Source: RGIG3135 sp964477115
Lineage (GTDB): Bacteria > Actinomycetota > Coriobacteriia > Coriobacteriales > Eggerthellaceae
Length of the DNA: 46,399 bases
Assembly: GCA_964477115.1 (NCBI GenBank)
Contig: CAYZCY010000009.1
Span: forward strand, 1-46,399
Reading direction: 5' to 3'
Position 1 is the first letter of the stretch; each line of letters opens with the position of its first letter. The translations under genes and the position numbers were made by a program. Of this stretch, positions 42,207 through 46,399 are shown piece after piece. The notes below the pieces were generated by a model, which ran no database searches, was not told where the DNA came from, and worked only from the letters and a program-made list of their open reading frames with translations.

Positions 42207-42424
42207 TTTCAGGGCGGGGTGAAATTCCCCACTGGCGGTAATTGGAAGTCGGCTTTGCAGGCGTCCCGCAGCGCAAGCCAAAAGCCGGCAAGCCAAAAGC
42301 CCGCGACCCTTGAGGCGCGCGAGGCGCGAAAACGCTTCGCGGCGGTGTCAATCGCAGCTTCAAGGCTGACTTCGGTGAGAGTCCGAGGCCAACGGTTACA
42401 GTCCGGATGGAAGAGGCAGTCATT
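42207..42424 (+). promoter_or_regulatory. FMN riboswitch (RFN element)
   Basis: The 5' half reads GGGGTGAAATTCCCCACTGG followed by CGGTAA, and the 3' half has GTGAGAGTCCGAGGCCAACG then GTTACAGTCCGGATG. These are the conserved cores of the RFN aptamer. The variable arm between them is expanded (about 130 bases). By family, FMN binding stabilises the aptamer and lets the downstream terminator form, cutting riboflavin import when flavin is plentiful. Confidence 0.95.
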
Positions 42425-42507
42425 CGCGCATACCGCTCTTTCGGGCGGATCAGCTGCATTGCAGCCGCGTTGCGCATGCACGATGCATGCGCGCACGAGC
42501 GAATACC

Positions 42508-42552
42508 ACGAGCCTGTATGGATGAGGAATTCATACGGGCTCGTTTCCTTTT
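42508..42552 (+). terminator. Riboswitch expression-platform terminator
   Basis: Thirteen-base arms (42508-42520 and 42532-42544; one G-U pair, otherwise perfect) and TTCCTTTT. It lies 60 bases before ribU and 85 after the aptamer. An upstream hairpin (GCGCATGC and GCATGCGC, 42472-42492) may be part of the alternative fold. Confidence 0.85.
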
Positions 42553-42611
42553 ACGCGAGGACGGGATGCGAACCCAAACCAAGACCCGTCCCCGCAAAAA
42601 GAAGGTTCATC

Positions 42612-43283
42612 ATGGCAAGCCAAGCAAGCGATCACAAGAACCCGACAAACCCTGAAAGCATCGCAAACCCCGCAAGTCCCAAAAAGCCCACCGACCACAA
42701 GACACCCACCGAGCAAGCCGCCATCGCCAACACCAACGCATGGAACACCCGCGAGCTTGTCACCATGGCGCTTCTGTGCGCCATCGGCGTGCTACTCTCC
42801 TTCGTGGAGATCCCGCTTCTGCCAAGCGTGCCCTTTCTGAAGTTCGACCCCTCGCTTGTGCCCGCCATGGTATGCGGCTTCGCCTTTGGGCCCGCAGGGG
42901 GCCTTGCCGTCGGAGCGGTGGGCGCAATCATCCACGGCATCCTCTTCGCCGACTTCACGGGTTGCATCATGAACATCTTGGTGGTGTTCGGCTTCGTTCT
43001 GCCCGCGGCCATCGCCTACAAGAAGAGCCGAACCTACAAGGCCGCCGTGACTGGCCTGTGCGTGAGCATCCTCGGTGCCACCGTCATGGCAATCATCGGC
43101 AACCTGCTGCTCACGCCTACCTACATGGGCGTGCCGCTGCAGACCGTCATCGACATGATCATCCCGGTGTTTCTGCCCTTCAACCTCATCAAGGCCGTGA
43201 TTAACTCCGTGCTCACGCTTGCCGTATACAAGGCCATCTCCAACCTCATCACTCCCAAGAAACACCAGGTCAAGGGCAAATAG
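42612..43283 (+). CDS. ribU: ECF transporter S component, riboflavin (RibU)
   Basis: Membrane substrate-binding subunit for riboflavin, 223 residues. After a roughly 45-residue hydrophilic N-terminal extension rich in Asn, Pro, Lys and Thr come six helices. The RibU motif FLKFDPSLVPAMVCGFAFGP is clear, followed by GAVGAIIHG. The start at 42612 has GAAGG six bases upstream; the open frame extends through the riboswitch, but that part is not coding. FMN riboswitch control supports the riboflavin assignment. Confidence 0.93.
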   Translation: MASQASDHKNPTNPESIANPASPKKPTDHKTPTEQAAIANTNAWNTRELVTMALLCAIGVLLSFVEIPLLPSVPFLKFDPSLVPAMVCGFAFGPAGGLAVGAVGAIIHGILFADFTGCIMNILVVFGFVLPAAIAYKKSRTYKAAVTGLCVSILGATVMAIIGNLLLTPTYMGVPLQTVIDMIIPVFLPFNLIKAVINSVLTLAVYKAISNLITPKKHQVKGK

Positions 43284-43291
43284 AAGGAAGA

Positions 43292-43302
43292 GAAGGTAAG
43301 CG
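43292..43302 (+). repeat. Dispersed word GAAGGTRAGCG, copy 8
   Basis: Exact copy in the 59-base gap between ribU and ecfA1, so not under protein constraint. Confidence 0.6.
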
Positions 43303-43342
43303 TGGGGCAGCAGCGCCGACAGAAAAGAGAGCGTCCCCAGAC

Positions 43343-44176
43343 ATGAACGAAAGCTTCATCATATTCGACAAAGTGGGCTTCAGCTTCGACGGCGAGCACT
43401 TCGCCCTCGATGATTTGAACCTGCGCATTGAACAGGGGCAGTTCGTCTGCATCCTCGGCGGCAATGGCTCGGGAAAGTCAACGCTTGCCAAGCACATCAA
43501 CGCCCTGCTCACGCCCGACAGAGGCGACGTGCTCACCTTCGGGCGCAACACCCGCGATGCTGAAAGCACCTACTTCATCCGCAGCAACGCAGGCATGGTG
43601 TTCCAAAACCCCGACGATCAACTGGTAGCCAGCCTGGTGGAAAACGACGTAGCCTTCGGCCCCGAGAACCTGGGGATCGAAAACCCCGAACTGGCCAAGC
43701 GTGTCAAGCAAGCGCTCGAGGAAGTGGGCCTGCAGGGATTTGGCAAGCATGAGGTCAACACGCTTTCCGGCGGGCAGAAGCAGCGCGTGGCCATCGCCGG
43801 AGCGCTTGCCATGGACCCCGCCATCCTGATCCTCGACGAAGCCTCGGCCATGCTGGACCCCCGCGGCCGTACCGGCCTCATGCGCGTGTGCCGCGAGCTG
43901 CATGACGCGGGCATGACCATCATCATGATCACCCACTTCATGGAAGAAGCAGCCGCCGCCGATCGCGTCGTGGTGATCGAAGGCGGTCGCGTTGTCCTCG
44001 ACGGCAGCCCGCACGAAGTGCTCGCTCGGGCCGACCGCCTGTTCGAGCTCAATCTTGACGTCCCCTTCGCCTGCAAGCTTTCACTTGAACTGCGGGGACA
44101 TGGCGTTGACGTGCCCATCTGCATCACCGAGGAAGAAATCGAGGAGGCGCTATGTCGATTGCATTCGAACAGGTAA
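43343..44176 (+). CDS. ecfA1: ECF transporter ATPase EcfA1
   Basis: ATPase subunit of the ECF energising module, 277 residues. Walker A GGNGSGKST, Q-loop FQNPDDQLVA (the ECF-type sequence), signature LSGGQKQR, Walker B ILILDEASAMLD and H-loop THF are all present. It pairs with EcfA2 and couples through EcfT. The ATG has only a weak GAGAG-type ribosome site, and the gene overlaps the next by 25 bases. Confidence 0.92.
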   Translation: MNESFIIFDKVGFSFDGEHFALDDLNLRIEQGQFVCILGGNGSGKSTLAKHINALLTPDRGDVLTFGRNTRDAESTYFIRSNAGMVFQNPDDQLVASLVENDVAFGPENLGIENPELAKRVKQALEEVGLQGFGKHEVNTLSGGQKQRVAIAGALAMDPAILILDEASAMLDPRGRTGLMRVCRELHDAGMTIIMITHFMEEAAAADRVVVIEGGRVVLDGSPHEVLARADRLFELNLDVPFACKLSLELRGHGVDVPICITEEEIEEALCRLHSNR

Positions 44177-45150
44177 GCTACACCTACATCGACCCCAAAT
44201 CGCGCAAGCGCAAAAAACGCAAGCTTGAAGCGGGCGAAGGCAGCGCCGAGCGCGGCAAATGGGGAACCGATCCCGATGCCATTTGGGCCCTGAAAGATGT
44301 CAGCTTCTCCATTTCCGATGGGGAGTTCTTCGGCATCTGCGGGCACACCGGCAGCGGCAAATCCACTCTCATCCAGCACATGAACGGGCTCGTCCACCCC
44401 ACCGAAGGCCGCGTTCTCTTCAAGGGACGCGACCTGGCTGACAAGCGAAACGCCTCGGATGCGCGCACGCAGTGCGGCCTGGTGTTTCAGTATCCCGAGC
44501 ACCAGCTGTTCGCACCCACCGTGTACGAAGACGTAGCCTTCGGGCCGAGCAACCTCGGCCTTGCGGGCGACGAGCTCGACGCACGCGTGCGCACCTCCCT
44601 TGAGCTGGTCGGGCTTTGCTTCGACGACATTGCGGACAAGAGCCCCTTCGAGCTTTCCAGCGGCCAGCAGCGCCGAGTGGCCTTTGCCGGCGTTCTTGCC
44701 ATGAAGCCGCAGGCGCTCGTGATGGACGAGCCGATAGCAGGCCTCGACCCCAAGTCGCGACGAGACTTCCTCGCACTCATCAAGGGCCTTCACGAAAGCG
44801 GACTCACCGTGGTCATGGTATCTCACAGCATGGAGGACCTCGCCGAGCTCTGCGACCGCGTGCTGGTGCTGAACGAAGGCCGCGTCCATGCAGTGGGAAC
44901 GCCCGAGGACATCTTCCAAAATACGGCTGATCTTAAAGAGCTCGGCCTGGCCGCGCCCGTAGCGCAAACTCTTGCAGGACGTCTGCGTGAAAAGGGCTTC
45001 GATCTGCCCCGGGTACTCTACGACACGTCCTCCCTGGCCGCCGATATCGCCAAAAACCTTGCTGGCAAAGATGAGCCTGGGGTCAGCACGCCCAATTATG
45101 GCGAAGGTAAGCGCACCGAGGCGACGGAATCATCGGAGACGCCGCGATGA
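44152..45150 (+). CDS. ecfA2: ECF transporter ATPase EcfA2
   Basis: Second ATPase of the module, 332 residues, longer than usual. An insert of about 25 residues, Lys/Arg-rich then acidic (KSRKRKKRKL), follows the first strand. Walker A is GHTGSGKST, Q-loop FQYPEHQLFA, signature LSSGQ, Walker B ALVMDEPIAGLD, and H-loop SHS. A C-terminal tail of about 60 residues ends GEGKRTE, carrying a copy of the dispersed word. GAGGAGG seven bases before the ATG supports the start; it overlaps ecfT as ATGA. Confidence 0.92.
   Translation: MSIAFEQVSYTYIDPKSRKRKKRKLEAGEGSAERGKWGTDPDAIWALKDVSFSISDGEFFGICGHTGSGKSTLIQHMNGLVHPTEGRVLFKGRDLADKRNASDARTQCGLVFQYPEHQLFAPTVYEDVAFGPSNLGLAGDELDARVRTSLELVGLCFDDIADKSPFELSSGQQRRVAFAGVLAMKPQALVMDEPIAGLDPKSRRDFLALIKGLHESGLTVVMVSHSMEDLAELCDRVLVLNEGRVHAVGTPEDIFQNTADLKELGLAAPVAQTLAGRLREKGFDLPRVLYDTSSLAADIAKNLAGKDEPGVSTPNYGEGKRTEATESSETPR
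45103..45113 (+). repeat. Dispersed word GAAGGTRAGCG, copy 9
   Basis: Exact copy in the tail of ecfA2, in frame as E-G-K-R and preceded by GGC. Together with the downstream YACCGAGG it matches copy 1 over 19 bases. Confidence 0.6.
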
Positions 45151-45962
45151 GCAGAAACGCGCTCTTCGGACAATACTGGACGAGCGAGAGCTTCGTGCAT
45201 CGCATGGACCCCCGCGTCAAGATACTGCTTTCCCTGGCGCTCATGGTGGTGGTTTTCTGCGCGCACAGCTGGGCGGGGCTTGCCATCTGCGCCGCCTTCA
45301 TGGGAGGCTTCATCTTCGCAGCTGAAATACCCCTCCCCCAGGCTTTCCGCTCCATCGCCCCGCTCATGATCCTCGTGCTGTTCACCGCGCTGTTGAACGC
45401 GTTTTTCGTGCAAAGCGGCGAAGTGTACTTCTCCTGGTGGGTGATCGTGGTGAGCGAGGGTGGCCTTGAGCGTGCGGCCTTCGTAGCTCTGCGCCTCACC
45501 CTGCTGCTTCTGAGCGCCAGCATGCTGACACTTACCACGCCCACGCTTGATATCACCGAGGCCTTCGAGCGCCTGCTCTCCCCTTTCGCGCGCTTCGGCT
45601 TGCCCGCACACGAGCTTGGCATGATGATGGGAATCGCCTTGCGCTTCCTGCCCCAGTTCGTGAGCGAGCTGTCTATCGTATACCGCGCGCAGACCAGCCG
45701 CGGAGCAAGCATCAGCGCCAACCCATTCAAGGGAGGCGCGCAATCGCTGCTTGCCCTGATAGTGCCGCTGTTTGCCAGCGCCTTCAGACGTGCCGAAACG
45801 CTCTCGCTTGCCATGGACGCGCGCTGCTATCACGGAGGGAACGGACGAAGCCGACTGCACGAGCTGGCCATCAGCTCCCGCGATGGCATTGGCCTTGCCG
45901 CCGTAGCCCTCATGCTCGCCTGCGTGCTGCTCAGCAACGGTTACTTCCCCGCTGCCATCTAG
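45147..45962 (+). CDS. ecfT: ECF transporter transmembrane subunit EcfT
   Basis: Membrane scaffold that couples ATPase motion to the S component, 271 residues, with about five helices and the long cytoplasmic coupling helices. The start region HRMDPRVKILLSLALMV is typical. In the C-terminal half the first coupling motif is in QTSRGAS. The second reads AMDARCY, where the family usually has ARG. Overlaps ecfA2 by four bases. With ribU, ecfA1 and ecfA2 it completes a self-sufficient importer. Confidence 0.92.
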   Translation: MSRNALFGQYWTSESFVHRMDPRVKILLSLALMVVVFCAHSWAGLAICAAFMGGFIFAAEIPLPQAFRSIAPLMILVLFTALLNAFFVQSGEVYFSWWVIVVSEGGLERAAFVALRLTLLLLSASMLTLTTPTLDITEAFERLLSPFARFGLPAHELGMMMGIALRFLPQFVSELSIVYRAQTSRGASISANPFKGGAQSLLALIVPLFASAFRRAETLSLAMDARCYHGGNGRSRLHELAISSRDGIGLAAVALMLACVLLSNGYFPAAI

Positions 45963-45989
45963 CGCATGATCATCCCGAGGAGGCATCCC

Positions 45990-46256
45990 GTGAACTCGAG
46001 TTCTTTCTTCACCAACCGCACATGCGCTTACTTTCCCTGCCATGAGGGCATTGCCGAAGACGAGTTCAACTGCCTGTTCTGCTACTGTCCGCTCTACGCA
46101 CTAGGACCTAATTGCGGCGGCAATTACCGCTATCTCGAAAACGGCGTGAAAAGCTGCGAAGACTGCGCCATCCCCCATCAGGGCGAGGCGGGAAGCCAGC
46201 TGGTGAAAGAAAAATTCGCCCTGCTGCGCGATCTTGCACAACAGAGCGAATCGTAA
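45990..46256 (+). CDS. Cysteine-rich small domain protein
   Basis: An 88-residue protein of the cysteine-rich small-domain family, function unknown. Seven cysteines are arranged in CAYFPCH, FNCLFCYCPLY, NCGGN and KSCEDC, followed by a PH pair, which looks like a zinc or iron-sulfur site. The GTG at 45990 has GAGGAGG six bases upstream; the in-frame ATG at 45966 has no such site. It begins 28 bases after ecfT and is probably in the same transcript. In other genomes this domain occurs near or fused to cobinamide-salvage proteins; here it follows riboflavin import. Confidence 0.85.
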   Translation: MNSSSFFTNRTCAYFPCHEGIAEDEFNCLFCYCPLYALGPNCGGNYRYLENGVKSCEDCAIPHQGEAGSQLVKEKFALLRDLAQQSES

Positions 46257-46313
46257 CAATCTGCGATCGAAGCACGCGGCCACCAAGACTAATCCAAGTG
46301 CGCGCGCCTGCTT

Positions 46314-46355
46314 ATGCGGCTGGCGAAAAGCTAAGGAACGTTTCCGCAGCCGCAT
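46314..46355 (+). other. Hairpin after the cysteine-rich gene
   Basis: Eight-base arms ATGCGGCT and AGCCGCAT around a 26-base loop, 57 bases past the stop. No T-run follows. The remaining bases to the window end hold no supported gene. Confidence 0.3.
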
Positions 46356-46399
46356 CTGCCTAGAACCGTTTTGCGGCGAGGACTAGTGACGTGCTTTTC

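Overview
The window is 46.4 kb of GC-rich, tightly packed chromosomal DNA with no insertion sequences, phage genes, CRISPR array, rRNA or recognisable tRNA. Gene content (cytochrome bd with CydDC, a full F1Fo ATP synthase, nickel-pincer (Lar) genes, an ECF riboflavin module, an AGCS and an NSS sodium symporter, GTG/TTG starts, high GC) fits an anaerobic or microaerophilic actinobacterium of the Coriobacteriia, probably an Eggerthellaceae relative such as Slackia or Denitrobacterium. That placement is inferred from gene style; no marker was searched.

Layout. 161-1639 (+): a DMT exporter and a small alkyltransferase-like protein. 1715-8021 (-): a respiratory block read cydD-cydC-cydA-cydB, with a leading promoter at 8072-8099 and a second promoter with a dyad between cydC and cydA. 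8187-9353 (+): a LysO-type exporter with a low-complexity insert. 9449-12780 (-): gatC-gatA-larB-larC, in which GatC is short and LarC has only its first domain. 12938-16607 (+): a heterodimeric ABC exporter pair with one degenerate ATP site. 16700-18536 (-): ychF-larE, with a short LarE. 18672-20051 (-): an NSS symporter behind a strongly structured leader. 20285-25050 (-): truA plus a small downstream gene, and dnaE. 25102-25401 holds a possible small plus-strand gene. 25414-32482 (-): the ATP synthase operon atpI-B-E-F-H-A-G-D-C, ended by a hairpin at 25355-25386. 32625-36021 (-): tsaC-glpK-rpiB-dCMP deaminase. 36022-36604 is a 583-base gap with a good plus-strand promoter and a terminator, a candidate small RNA. 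36605-40217 (-): two flavoproteins and a K+ channel. 40469-41899 (-): an alanine/glycine:Na+ symporter. 42161-46256 (+): promoter, FMN riboswitch and intrinsic terminator controlling ribU-ecfA1-ecfA2-ecfT, then a cysteine-rich small protein.

How the genes work together. CydDC supports assembly of the bd oxidase, whose proton-motive force can feed the ATP synthase 17 kb away. LarB, LarC and LarE belong to one cofactor pathway but sit in two operons, and two of the three look shortened. The riboflavin importer is unusual in carrying its own complete ECF energising module under FMN control.

The most unexpected signal is not a gene. An 11-base word, GAAGGTRAGCG, occurs nine times (one copy with a changed last base) on both strands. 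Seven copies lie in frame as E-G-K/E-R/P in hydrophilic linkers or tails of unrelated proteins; one is antisense in gatA and one is intergenic. It behaves like a dispersed DNA-level motif, comparable in style to DNA-uptake sequences. Second is the candidate regulated small RNA at about 36340-36506.
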